NCBI RefSeq assembly: GCF_900109095.1
Contig: NZ_FNYZ01000009.1
Span: 156,152 to 220,151 of the forward strand
Direction of reading: 5' to 3'
Origin: Sphingobium sp. AP50
GTDB lineage: Bacteria; Pseudomonadota; Alphaproteobacteria; Sphingomonadales; Sphingomonadaceae
Length of the DNA: 64,000 nucleotides
This document shows, piece by piece, positions 1 to 9,596 of the stretch. The notes below the pieces were generated by a model. It was given only the letters and a program-made list of their open reading frames with translations. It was not told the DNA's origin and searched no databases. Position 1 is the stretch's first letter, and each line of letters opens with the position of its first letter. Made by a program: the position numbers and the translations under genes.

Positions 1-139
1 CTACAGCACCTTCTATCAGGAGCGGGACTATTCGGGCCGCTGGCTGAGCAAGCGGCGCTGGAAGATGATGCAGCGCGCGATGCGCATGCTGTTCAATCCG
101 GACCTGAAGGAGGGCGCCGTCGTCGTGATGACGAAATAG
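1..139 (+). CDS. C-terminal end of an unidentified protein (partial)
   Basis: An open frame enters from the left edge (codons begin at base 2) and ends at TAG 137-139, giving 45 residues that are basic and Trp/Met-rich, with RRWKMMQRAMRML in the middle. It is followed 18 bp later by a strong hairpin and T-run, which supports it as a real gene end. I do not recognise the family from this tail. It converges on the branched-chain dehydrogenase operon, so it is not part of that unit. Confidence 0.6.
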   Translation, partial: YSTFYQERDYSGRWLSKRRWKMMQRAMRMLFNPDLKEGAVVVMTK

Positions 140-156
140 GCGCCCTGCTCTCTTCT

Positions 157-210
157 TAGAGCGCGCTGCGTTAAATCTGACGCAGGTCGCGCGCTCTAGT
201 TTTTTGTTTT
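157..210 (+). terminator. Rho-independent terminator
   Basis: TAGAGCGCGC (157-166) pairs with GCGCGCTCTA (189-198), and an inner CTGCGT/ACGCAG pair extends the stem. A T-rich run (201-210) follows on the plus strand. It terminates the partial gene at the left edge and also separates it from the convergent bkd operon. Confidence 0.75.
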
Positions 211-258
211 CGCATCGCTTTATGCGGAAAACCGGTGCCCATTTTTCCGCGCGATGCT

Positions 259-1557
259 CTAATCCACGAACAGGAAGGCCGGCGCCTCCAGCCGCTTGCG
301 CACTGCCTGAACGAAGCTGGCCGCATCCCAGCCATCGACCACACGATGGTCGCAACTGATCGACAGGTTCATCAGCTTGGCGGCGACAATCTCCTTGCCG
401 CGAAAGACCGGGCGCTCGATCACCCGGTTTGGCCCGATGATCGCCACTTCGGGCCGGTTGATGACCGGCGTGGTGGCGACACCGCCCAACGGCCCCAGCG
501 ACGTCAGCGTCAGGGTGGAACCGGACAGTTCCTCCGACTTCGCCTTGCCGGTGCGGGCGGCGTCGGCGAGGCGACGGATCTCGCTCGCCAGTTGCCAGAC
601 ATTGCGGTCCTGCGCGTCGCGGATCACCGGCACCATCAGCCCGGCATCGGTCTGCGTCGCGAGCCCCAGATGCACCGAACCATGGCGCGTGACCACGCCC
701 GCTTCATCATCATAACGGGCGTTGAGCATCGGAAAATCGGGCAGGCTCCTGCAGATCGCCACGATCAGCAGCGGCAGCATGGTGAGCTTCGGCCGATCGC
801 CGCGCCCCGCGTTAAGCTGCTCGCGCAGTTCCTCCAGCGCGGTGACGTCGATTTCCTCGACATAGGTGAAGTGGGGGATATGCCGTTTCGACGCGGCCAT
901 ATTCTCGGCGATGCGGCGGCGCATGCCGATGACCTTGATCGGCTCGTCGGCGCGTCGGGCGCTGCGCCCGGCGGGGGTGTAGCCCTGCCCCTGCCCGTAG
1001 AGGAGGTAGGCGTCGAGGTCAGAATGGCGGATATGTTCGCCGGCGGGCTTCACCTGCGCCAGGTCGATGCCGAGATCCTTCGCCCTCGCGCGGACGGCAG
1101 GGGAAGCGAGCACCACTTCTTCTCCCTTCCCTACAAGGGAGGGGTTGGAGCTGGGTGGTGAGCGCAGCGAGCTTTTTTCCGCTGCATCCGAGGAGCCGCC
1201 TTCGGCGGCACCCACTCCCGGCCCCTCCCTTACAGGGAGGGGAGTTTCGGTTGCTTCGATGGCTATGTCAGCTTCTACCGCATCCTCACCCGACGCAACC
1301 GCAATCGCCCCCGCGCCTTCCGTCTCGATCTCCACCAGCATCGACCCGATCGGCACCTGATCGCCCGGCTCTCCGGCGAGGCGCACCACGGTCCCCGACA
1401 CCGGGCTTTCCATCTCGACTGTCGCCTTGTCGGTCATCATGTCGGCGATCGGCTGATCTTCCTCGACCCGGTCGCCGACCTTGACGTGCCAGCCGACGAT
1501 CTCCGCCTGCGCAATGCCTTCGCCGATGTCCGGCAGCTTGAATGTGAACAGCGCCAT
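259..1557 (-). CDS. bkdB: Branched-chain 2-oxoacid dehydrogenase E2 (dihydrolipoamide acyltransferase)
   Basis: This is the E2 core of the branched-chain 2-oxoacid dehydrogenase complex. It transfers the acyl group from E1-bound TPP through lipoyl-lysine to CoA in valine/leucine/isoleucine breakdown. The 432 residues read in order: lipoyl domain with the lipoylated Lys at about 44 (TDKATVEM), a long linker, a peripheral-subunit-binding domain at about 152-188, and the acyltransferase domain ending with the catalytic HRVVDG (His404, Asp408). Length is normal for bacterial BkdB. It is the last gene of a three-gene minus-strand operon, 94 bp after E1 beta. Linker residues about 104-147 are odd: they are encoded by a palindromic repeat element (see the repeat at 1117-1248). 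No E3 gene follows, so lipoamide dehydrogenase must come from elsewhere. Confidence 0.95.
   Translation of the reverse strand: MALFTFKLPDIGEGIAQAEIVGWHVKVGDRVEEDQPIADMMTDKATVEMESPVSGTVVRLAGEPGDQVPIGSMLVEIETEGAGAIAVASGEDAVEADIAIEATETPLPVREGPGVGAAEGGSSDAAEKSSLRSPPSSNPSLVGKGEEVVLASPAVRARAKDLGIDLAQVKPAGEHIRHSDLDAYLLYGQGQGYTPAGRSARRADEPIKVIGMRRRIAENMAASKRHIPHFTYVEEIDVTALEELREQLNAGRGDRPKLTMLPLLIVAICRSLPDFPMLNARYDDEAGVVTRHGSVHLGLATQTDAGLMVPVIRDAQDRNVWQLASEIRRLADAARTGKAKSEELSGSTLTLTSLGPLGGVATTPVINRPEVAIIGPNRVIERPVFRGKEIVAAKLMNLSISCDHRVVDGWDAASFVQAVRKRLEAPAFLFVD
1117..1248. repeat. Palindromic repeat element inserted in frame in the E2 linker
   Basis: Two arms, CCCTACAAGGGAGGGG near 1130-1145 and GCCCCTCCCTTACAGGGAG near 1222-1240, bracket a G+C-rich segment. 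The same arm type (CCCTGTAGGGAGAGG) borders the intergenic element at 2698-2866. The segment encodes a low-complexity Pro/Gly/Ser stretch of about 44 residues that E2 linkers normally lack, with no frame disruption. It resembles the in-frame palindromic elements known from Rickettsia in behaviour only; relatedness is not claimed. Confidence 0.7.
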
Positions 1558-1570
1558 TACATCCTCCCCC

Positions 1571-1622
1571 GTTCGTGCATGGGCGTAAGAATGATTTCGT
1601 AAACGTCGTGCGTGGCACGAAC
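1571..1622. repeat. Inverted repeat between E1 beta and E2
   Basis: GTTCGTGC (1571-1578) and GCACGAAC (1615-1622) form a perfect 8-bp inverted repeat with a 36-nt loop in the spacer between the E1 beta stop and E2 start. It could influence transcript processing. No T-run follows on the minus strand, so I do not call it a terminator. Confidence 0.35.
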
Positions 1623-1651
1623 GGAGCAGGGAGGTGTAACAACCATAGCCC

Positions 1652-2686
1652 TCAATCCTTCATAATCTTGGTGATGGCTTCGCGGATGCGCACGGGGCCG
1701 GGGAAATAGGCCCATTCCAGACTGTGCGGATATGGCGTGTCGAAGCCGGTGACGCGCTCGATCGGCGCTTCGAGATGATAGAAGCAGCGCTCCTGCACCT
1801 GGGCGAGCAGTTCCGCGCCGAAGCCGGACGTTCGGGTCGCCTCATGCACGATCAGGCAGCGGCCGGTCTTCTTCACCGACGCTTCGATCGTATCGATGTC
1901 GAGCGGCACCAGGCTGCGCAGGTCGACAATCTCCGCATCGATGCCCATGGCGGCAACGGTATTTTCAACCACATGCACCATCGTGCCATAGCAGAGGATG
2001 GTCAGCGTCTCTCCCGCCCGCGCGATCCGCGCGGTGCCCAGCGGGATGCGATAATAGCCTGTCGGCACCTGCGCGTCCGCATGCCCGGCCCAACTGGTCG
2101 CGGGCGTATCATAATGGCCGTCGAACGGGCCGTTATAGATGCGCTTGGGTTCGAAGAAGAGCGTGGGATCATTATCCTCGATCGCGGCGATCAGCAGGCC
2201 CTTGGCGTCATAGGGGGTGGACGGGATCACCGTCTTGATCCCCGAACAATGGGTGAAGATGCCTTCGGGCGACTGGCTGTGCGTCTGCCCACCGAAAATG
2301 CCACCGCCAAAGGGCGATCGGACCGTCATCGGCGCGATGAACTCGCCCGCGGAACGATAGCGCAGCCGCGCCGCCTCGCTCACCAACTGGTCGAGCGCGG
2401 GATAGATATAGTCGGCAAACTGGATTTCCGGCACCGGCCGCAAGCCATAGGCCCCCATGCCCACCGCCACGCCGATGATCCCGCATTCGGTGATCGGCGT
2501 GTCGAACACGCGGTTCTTGCCATATTTCTGCTGAAGGCCGGCCGTGGCGCGGAACACGCCGCCAAAAAAGCCGACATCCTCCCCCATCACGACCACATCG
2601 GGATCGCGCGCCATCATCACGTCCATGGCGCTGTTGATCGCCTGGATCATGTTCATCTGGGTGGTTTCGGTCATTGTCTCAGTCAT
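1652..2686 (-). CDS. bkdA2: Branched-chain 2-oxoacid dehydrogenase E1 beta subunit
   Basis: The beta chain of the TPP-dependent E1 heterotetramer, which with E1 alpha decarboxylates branched-chain 2-oxoacids. The 344 residues carry the transketolase pyrimidine-binding domain (VMGEDVGFFGGVFRATAGL near the N-terminus) and the C-terminal transketolase domain with EATRTSGFGAEL. Length matches the family. The chosen ATG at 2686 has AGGA about 8 nt upstream; internal Met codons at residues 5 and 11 are alternatives. It sits between E1 alpha (about 190 bp upstream, separated by a palindromic element) and E2. Confidence 0.95.
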   Translation of the reverse strand: MTETMTETTQMNMIQAINSAMDVMMARDPDVVVMGEDVGFFGGVFRATAGLQQKYGKNRVFDTPITECGIIGVAVGMGAYGLRPVPEIQFADYIYPALDQLVSEAARLRYRSAGEFIAPMTVRSPFGGGIFGGQTHSQSPEGIFTHCSGIKTVIPSTPYDAKGLLIAAIEDNDPTLFFEPKRIYNGPFDGHYDTPATSWAGHADAQVPTGYYRIPLGTARIARAGETLTILCYGTMVHVVENTVAAMGIDAEIVDLRSLVPLDIDTIEASVKKTGRCLIVHEATRTSGFGAELLAQVQERCFYHLEAPIERVTGFDTPYPHSLEWAYFPGPVRIREAITKIMKD

Positions 2687-2697
2687 GGCACCATCCT

Positions 2698-2866
2698 TTC
2701 CTCGCCCCTTTCAGGGGCGAGGATACGGAGCCTTGCCAGCTTGCTGGCTAGGCGAAGTTGGAGAGGGGGAATGGCGAGAGGCTGCGTCCGGGACGCCCCC
2801 TCTCCAACCTTCGCTAGGCGGCACGCCGCCAAGCTGCGATATCCTCTCCCCTGTAGGGAGAGGATA
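2698..2866. repeat. Intergenic palindromic repeat element
   Basis: The 190-bp spacer between the two E1 genes is nearly filled by nested inverted repeats: CTCGCCCCTTTCAGGGGCGAG at its left edge, GTTGGAGAGGGGG paired with CCCCCTCTCCAAC inside, and ATCCTCTCCC/GGGAGAGGAT at the right edge. It encodes nothing convincing. The element is of the type scattered between and within genes in sphingomonad genomes and is related by its arm sequences to the one inside the E2 gene. Confidence 0.75.
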
Positions 2867-2879
2867 GAAAACACCGCCC

Positions 2880-4208
<1,329 letters not shown>

Positions 4209-4292
4209 TTAACGCAGATATTATATTTCAACGCCCCACAAGGCAAGCCTTGCTGTCCCAAATTTCCTTCTATTGTCCCTGTCGCTGTCCGA

Positions 4293-4535
4293 TCAGACGG
4301 CAACGGGCGCGGAAATATGGGCTTGCGGCGCATAATCGAACACGTCGAAATCCTCTATCCGATAGTCAAAAATGGATAAGGGCCACCGATTGATCCGCAA
4401 TTTCGGCGCGCCCGACGGATTTCTCGACATCTGCTCTTCCACCAGCGCAGCGTGGTTACGGTAAAGATGAACATCCCCGCCACGCCAGACCATCTCGCCC
4501 GGCTCCAGATCGCATTCTATAGCATGGCGGCGAGT
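4293..4535 (-). pseudogene. thyA: Thymidylate synthase C-terminal remnant
   Basis: About 80 residues match only the last third of thymidylate synthase: CDLEPGE, GGDVHLYRNH, SIFDYRIEDFDVFDY and the C-terminal APVAV that closes the active site. A complete ThyA is about 260-310 residues and includes the catalytic Cys, which is absent here; upstream of about 4535 the similarity stops. The reading frame is still open, so the fragment is recent or fortuitously preserved, but it cannot make an active enzyme. There is no start codon with a clear ribosome site at the break. Read as a decayed or translocated gene end. Confidence 0.8.
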
Positions 4536-4900
4536 TAGAAACCTTCCTCTAGAGGGCAGCCAATGAAGTTTCAGACAGGTGCCAATCGCTATTGAGAGGC
4601 GTTGAGCCGATATCCTATTATCGGAAGATTATTATTTTTGACACGATACGACGAGCGCCGATGCAAACCCCGTAACCGCGATCGGCCGCCGCAGGCGCCA
4701 ACTTCGCGTCGCCACACGCTACGATCGATATCCAATATCCTTCATCCCACGCGGGCGCCATCATGGCCCGCTCCTGGACAGAGCGGCAAATGCTTTGATG
4801 CAGTTTTCGGCCGTTCTGATCGCTGGCATTGGCCCCTCCACCACAATTGCCGTCGGAGAATCTATGCTGGTGAAGGCGGGGCTGGCAGAGTTGGATGGAA
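4536..4900. other. Intergenic stretch without recognisable gene
   Basis: Between the thyA remnant and the cell wall hydrolase I see only short frames without ribosome sites or family resemblance, and no clear hairpin with a T-run. It may be further decayed sequence from the event that truncated thyA. Confidence 0.4.
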
Positions 4901-5944
4901 TCAGGGCTGACGCGAATGCCCGCGTTCCCGCAGTGCAATCACTGTTTTCTCCTCTCCTCGCCTATCTGCCTCATTTCTGTCCGAACCTATTGCGGCACGC
5001 ACTGGATCATAGGTCGTATCAAAAGTTAGCCGCGTTTCCGGCGAAGGCGTCCAGTTCTTGTTGGCAGGCGGCATGACCTGCCCTTTTGCAAGTCCGGCGA
5101 CGCCGGCTTCTTGCCCGGCATGCAGTGCAGCAGGCAGCAGTGACGAAGCATCCGCAGTCCGGTGCGCGAGCGACAAGCGCGCGATACGGCCGATTACCGG
5201 CTCCGAGGTACCGGTTGCATCCTGAAAAACCGCAGCCGTGCCCCATTTCCCGGCCCATCTGAAGAACAGGTGGGTGCCCACCCTTGCGGTCTTGTCCAGA
5301 CTGGCGCTCCAATAGGGGACGACCCAGTCGGTATGATAATGGGTGGCCAGACCCACCGGTTTGAACACCGCTCCGGCCAGCGCCGCTCGCGCGATTATGC
5401 GGGCGCGGTCCCATGCCGCAGGAGGAGGCGTCCGCGCCAGCGCGCCGTCGCAGGTGAAGGTGAACTGGCATCCGGTCGCACGTTCCTGCCCCTGAAAGAC
5501 GACCCCGCATATGCTCTTGGGGAAAGCGGGGTGACGCGCCCGGTTGAGCACCACCTGTGCCACCGCCTGCTCCCCCACGGCATCGTCTCCCGCCTCATAG
5601 ATTTGTGCTGCGGCCAGACAGTCGACCGCGCGCGACAGATTGTCCGCATCGCCGACGAAATGGAACGGGCTGGCCGCCGGATTGGCCCGCGCCGAAAAAG
5701 GGATGGCGGCATTCAGCGCGCGGGCCTTGTCGGTCGGCAGAGCGTAATTGACCGCTGGTTCCACATCGGGCGGGCTGATCGATGGCCCGATATGGGCGGA
5801 TGACGTGTGCGCCGGAAGATCAGATAGCGGCATGGGCAACCGCATCGGGCCGGTCGGCGCGGTCGCCAGCACCAATATGGGCACGCCAGCCATCAGGCGG
5901 CGGTTCACCCGTCGCCAGCCGCGCGACCTGTTGACGCTGCTCAA
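4901..5944 (-). CDS. SleB-family cell wall hydrolase
   Basis: A predicted exported peptidoglycan hydrolase of the Hydrolase_2/SleB family, members of which act as lytic transglycosylases or amidases. A basic N-terminus followed by a hydrophobic stretch (about 18-30) looks like a signal anchor, a Pro-rich linker follows, and the SleB domain spans about 103-235 with the conserved Glu117 in AAQIYEAGD, the VVLNR helix, and GATHYHT-like and WVVPYWS segments. The start is a TTG at 5944 whose TTGA overlaps the MarR stop, which implies translational coupling; an ATG at residue 18 is an alternative. In Alphaproteobacteria this family is common and often associated with envelope remodelling. Confidence 0.85.
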   Translation of the reverse strand: MSSVNRSRGWRRVNRRLMAGVPILVLATAPTGPMRLPMPLSDLPAHTSSAHIGPSISPPDVEPAVNYALPTDKARALNAAIPFSARANPAASPFHFVGDADNLSRAVDCLAAAQIYEAGDDAVGEQAVAQVVLNRARHPAFPKSICGVVFQGQERATGCQFTFTCDGALARTPPPAAWDRARIIARAALAGAVFKPVGLATHYHTDWVVPYWSASLDKTARVGTHLFFRWAGKWGTAAVFQDATGTSEPVIGRIARLSLAHRTADASSLLPAALHAGQEAGVAGLAKGQVMPPANKNWTPSPETRLTFDTTYDPVRAAIGSDRNEADRRGEEKTVIALRERGHSRQP

Positions 5945-6423
5945 CTGGAGTCGCCCAGCCCCCGCTGCGGTCTCCGGGGGGCAATGGGGACGAAGGAAAT
6001 CGGCTTGAGTGGCGCATCGCCATGGGACGCCGCCTCGCCTGCCTCGAACAGATGCTGGAGGAAGGAGATCATCGCCTCCCGCCCCTTCTTGCTCAATGCC
6101 ACCAGCATGCGGCGGTGATCGCGCGGGTCATAATGCCTGACGACCAGTTGCGCCGCCTCCAAGCCTTCGATCCGACGAACGGTGCCCGTGGCGCTTTCCC
6201 CCGAAATCGCCATGATATCCTTGACGCAGAGCGTGCGCCCCTCCTCTGCCGTGATGAACAGTTCCAGCATGATGTCCCAGGCGGAGTCGCGGAACACATG
6301 TTTGGGGAAATGGGCGGAGCAGTTGATCCGCGCCTGCTGCGTCTGGCGAGCGAGGGCGAGCAGCGACGCGCGGGGCATATCCCGGCCCGATGATCCCTCC
6401 ATATGGCGTTCGCGCGAGCCCAT
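5941..6423 (-). CDS. MarR-family transcriptional regulator
   Basis: About 160 residues with a winged helix: ITAEEGRTLCVKDIMAIS, the recognition segment TGTVRRIEGLEAAQLV, and the wing HYDPRDHRRMLVALSKKG, typical of MarR proteins. The longer frame to 6477 is rejected because AAGGAAG lies just before the ATG at 6423. It sits 90 bp downstream of the Mur-ligase fusion gene and overlaps the hydrolase start, so it may be co-transcribed with the hydrolase. A link to control of the secretion locus is possible but unsupported by a visible operator. Confidence 0.85.
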   Translation of the reverse strand: MGSRERHMEGSSGRDMPRASLLALARQTQQARINCSAHFPKHVFRDSAWDIMLELFITAEEGRTLCVKDIMAISGESATGTVRRIEGLEAAQLVVRHYDPRDHRRMLVALSKKGREAMISFLQHLFEAGEAASHGDAPLKPISFVPIAPRRPQRGLGDSS

Positions 6424-6512
6424 GCATTCTTCCTTGCATTGCGTTCTCGTGGAGCAGGCCCATGCTGGGCCTGCCAAGTTAACAAAGTCTCAAAAAAGGC
6501 AATTTCCTGCGG

Positions 6513-9500
6513 TTATGCGGCCGCAATCACCTCCCGTCCGAGCTGTTCTTCCAACCGTGCCTGGGCCTTCAGCCGAGCAACCAGGGCATGAAGGCCGCTG
6601 CCATGCGATCCCTTAATCAGGAGGATGTCGCCATCCTGCACGCCGGCCATGACATGATCGAAAAGCTGATCCACATGATCGGCGTAAAGGCCACGACAGG
6701 CCATCGGCAGTGTGGCCCAGAAAGCGGTGTAAAAGCCGCCCATTACATGCACCCGGTCGATCCCCTGATCCGCGATCAGCGGCGCCAGCGCGCCATGATA
6801 GTCGGCCGCGTCAGGCCCCAGTTCCAGCATTTCGCCCAACAGCGCGATCCGCCGTCCGCCGATCTGCGTTCCCAGCAACTCCAGCGCCGCCCCCATGGAG
6901 GCGGGGTTGGCATTATAGGCTTCGTCGATCAGCCTGATATGCCGTCCGCCGATCGTCAGCCGCAATTCCTCCCCGCGCCCCGCCAGCGGACGGAAATCCG
7001 CAAGCGCGGCGACGCCACGCCCGGCGTCCAGCGACAGGGTGGAAAGGGTGGCCAGCACGGCGACACTGTTGAGCGCCATGTGCCGGCCGGGGGCCTGCAA
7101 CGGATAATCGATCCGTCCGGCGGGCGTCTGCACCGTCAACTGGACATCCTGCCGGTCGAGCAGGCGGAAGTCGGCATCCGCTCCCTCGCCATAGGTGACG
7201 ACATGCAGGTCATGCGCCTGCGCCAGCGCGCGCACCAGCGGCAGTTCCGCCATGTCAGCATTGAGGATGGCGGTGCCGCCGGGCGTCATCCCTTCGAAAA
7301 TGGCGCTCTTGCGCCGCGCGACGGTGGCGAGGTCGCGATGGAATTCCAGATGCGCGGCCGCGATATTGGTGAAGACCGCGATATCCGGCCGGGTCAGTTG
7401 GGCATTCTGCTTCATGCGCCCGATCGCCATTTCCATCACGACATGCGGCGTATCCCACGGGATCGATGCAAGATTCCAGGCAATGCCATGGGGCAGGTTC
7501 GCGTTCATCCGCGTCTCGCCAACCCGGCCCCAGGGGCGCAGCGCCCGCGCCAGCATGGCAACCATGGTCGTCTTGCCCGCACTGCCGGTGACGCCGATCA
7601 GCTTGCCCGCGCTCCTCTCCCGCGCATGGCGGCCAAGCGCCAGCATCGCCGCATCACAGTCCGGCACCGCCAGCACCGGCAGGCCGCTATCGATGTAGCG
7701 ATCCGGCGCGCTGGTGATGACAGCGGCGGCCATCGGCTTCAGTCGCGGGAATAGCGGCGGTGCGATCCCGCGCTCCCCTTCCCGGCCGCGCATCACCACC
7801 ATGTCGCCCGGTTGCTGGCTGGGCGGATGAATGCACAGTCCCTGCGCCCGCCAGTCGGCCGACGGGGGGATGACCCAGCGGCCACCGGTTGCCTGCATCA
7901 CGCTGCGCGGCGTCCATCCCTGTTCATCGGGCAACGCCTCCGCTTCTGCCTGCTGTTCGATCAGATGACGACGATAGGCGATCAGGCCAGACAGATAATG
8001 TTCGACATCGTCGATGCGGACCCGGAAGGCATGATGCCGGATGAAGAAGCTGCCGACGATCCGCGCCGGATTGGCGAAGAACATCGCCAGTTCCGGCCAG
8101 AAATGACCGTTGAGCAGATAATGGGCGCGCGCATGCAAGGCGCGATCGAACCGGGCGAGATCGATACTGTCGAGCAGAGGACGATGATCGGGATCGGTCG
8201 CGAGGCGGGCGATCATCTGCTGCGCCGCCATCATCAGTTCCAGCAAGGTCGGGAAAGTGGTGATGCGATGTTCCACGAAGTCAAGATAGTCGCGGACATT
8301 GTCCAGCCCGAAGCGGAACCAGTCCTCGGCCGGGCGATGACGGGTCAGTTCGTTCGCGCAATAGCCCAGCCAGTGATCATGGGCCGATGCATGCCCCGCC
8401 GCGATGAAATGATCGAAGGCGCGGGCCACGGCATCGATCCAGCGCGGATCACCGGTCAGGCCATAGAGACGCATCAGGCCGAAGGCGGCTTCGCCATCAT
8501 AATAGATGATGCGGAAAGCCTGCTTTACCGCCAGCGACGGATAATCCAGCACATGGACGAAGCCGCCGCTCGCCGCGTCCTGCATATGCAGGATGCCGAC
8601 CGCCAGTCGCTCCAGAAGATCACGATAGCGATCGGTCGCCAGCAATTCGCTATATTTGACCAGCGCCAGCAGGCAGACGGCATTGCCGCCCAGCTTTATC
8701 TCATTGCCCGGATCGATCAGGAAGGCCGCCTGCGTCCCGTCCGGCAAGAGCGCCGGGCGGATCAGTTCCTGCTCCAGATAGGCCAGCGCCCGCTCGATCG
8801 CCGCCAACACGCCGGGATCGCGCGTGACTTCCCAGCTTTCCAGCATGGCATAACAGCTACTGGCATGGCGCAGGCTGTTATAGGCACTGATCGGCCGGTC
8901 GAAACAGGGATGCCAGCCATAATGGAAGCGTCCGTCCGCCTGTACCTGTGACGCCAGATAGCGGCTGCCATCATCGATCAGGGTCTGCAAAAGGTCGGGA
9001 TCGAGCCGGTCGATGGTCCGGCGGCCGGCATTGCGCCCCTGCTGACGGATCGCATGGACCACGCCGTCGCCGTCCATGAACAGGCCCGCCGTGGAGAATA
9101 GCCAGATCGGCCGATCATCGCTGAAATCGATCGCCCTGATCCCATGGCGCAGCCGGGCATAGCGCCGGAAATTAGCTTCATTGACAGTCGCCGTCGGATA
9201 GCCCTTGCCGCCATAGAGCATGGCATTGGCGTTGATTTCTGTTTCCAGAAAGGCCCGTTCCAGCTTCGCGTCCAGCGCGATGCCCAACCGGAAGTAATTG
9301 CGCTTGGTCGCCGCCAGTCGCTGGCGCAAGCCATCCCAATCGGTCCGTTCCACCGCCCTGACCCAGTCGATACGCAGCCAGTCCAGCCGGTCGGATGCCT
9401 GCATCAGATGCGGCAGCGCGGATTGCCAGCAGGATGCGCCATCAGACCCGGAGATCGTCAGCGTCTGCGCCCGCGCCGTACCGTCGGTGAAGGACAGGAA

Positions 9501-9596
9501 CAGAACCACAGCAGGACTACCGTCGATCAGGACGGTGGGAAGCTTGCCTATCTGCTCGCCGATCACGGCCAGCCTTTCTTCCAGTGCCGGCGTCAT
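6513..9596 (-). CDS. Fusion protein: unrecognised helical N-terminal region plus MurF-like ligase
   Basis: A 1027-residue protein. Residues about 600-1027 are a MurF-type Mur ligase: P-loop GVTGSAGKTT (668-677), TRPDIAVFTNIAAAHLEFH (736-754), DEAYNANP (891-898), GEMLELG (921-927) and KGSHGS (995-1000). Mur ligases use ATP to form an amide bond to a carboxylate. Residues about 150-560 are helix-rich with repeated short helices (SRYLASQVQADGRFHYGWHP, LAYLEQELIRP, FRIIYYDGEAAFGLMRLYGL), reminiscent of alpha/alpha-barrel carbohydrate-active or cyclase domains; residues 1-150 are unrecognised. No signal peptide, so it is cytoplasmic. Its ATG overlaps the HlyD stop by 4 bp, so it is the last gene of the secretion operon. 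It is unlikely to be the housekeeping MurF, which lies in the dcw cluster and is about 450-500 residues. The substrate is unknown. Confidence 0.8.
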   Translation of the reverse strand: MTPALEERLAVIGEQIGKLPTVLIDGSPAVVLFLSFTDGTARAQTLTISGSDGASCWQSALPHLMQASDRLDWLRIDWVRAVERTDWDGLRQRLAATKRNYFRLGIALDAKLERAFLETEINANAMLYGGKGYPTATVNEANFRRYARLRHGIRAIDFSDDRPIWLFSTAGLFMDGDGVVHAIRQQGRNAGRRTIDRLDPDLLQTLIDDGSRYLASQVQADGRFHYGWHPCFDRPISAYNSLRHASSCYAMLESWEVTRDPGVLAAIERALAYLEQELIRPALLPDGTQAAFLIDPGNEIKLGGNAVCLLALVKYSELLATDRYRDLLERLAVGILHMQDAASGGFVHVLDYPSLAVKQAFRIIYYDGEAAFGLMRLYGLTGDPRWIDAVARAFDHFIAAGHASAHDHWLGYCANELTRHRPAEDWFRFGLDNVRDYLDFVEHRITTFPTLLELMMAAQQMIARLATDPDHRPLLDSIDLARFDRALHARAHYLLNGHFWPELAMFFANPARIVGSFFIRHHAFRVRIDDVEHYLSGLIAYRRHLIEQQAEAEALPDEQGWTPRSVMQATGGRWVIPPSADWRAQGLCIHPPSQQPGDMVVMRGREGERGIAPPLFPRLKPMAAAVITSAPDRYIDSGLPVLAVPDCDAAMLALGRHARERSAGKLIGVTGSAGKTTMVAMLARALRPWGRVGETRMNANLPHGIAWNLASIPWDTPHVVMEMAIGRMKQNAQLTRPDIAVFTNIAAAHLEFHRDLATVARRKSAIFEGMTPGGTAILNADMAELPLVRALAQAHDLHVVTYGEGADADFRLLDRQDVQLTVQTPAGRIDYPLQAPGRHMALNSVAVLATLSTLSLDAGRGVAALADFRPLAGRGEELRLTIGGRHIRLIDEAYNANPASMGAALELLGTQIGGRRIALLGEMLELGPDAADYHGALAPLIADQGIDRVHVMGGFYTAFWATLPMACRGLYADHVDQLFDHVMAGVQDGDILLIKGSHGSGLHALVARLKAQARLEEQLGREVIAAA

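Noticed and set aside
6513..9596. The housekeeping MurF of peptidoglycan synthesis
   Set aside because: It has a 600-residue N-terminal extension, sits in a type I secretion operon and has no dcw-cluster neighbours; MurF-like chemistry is kept but not the standard role.
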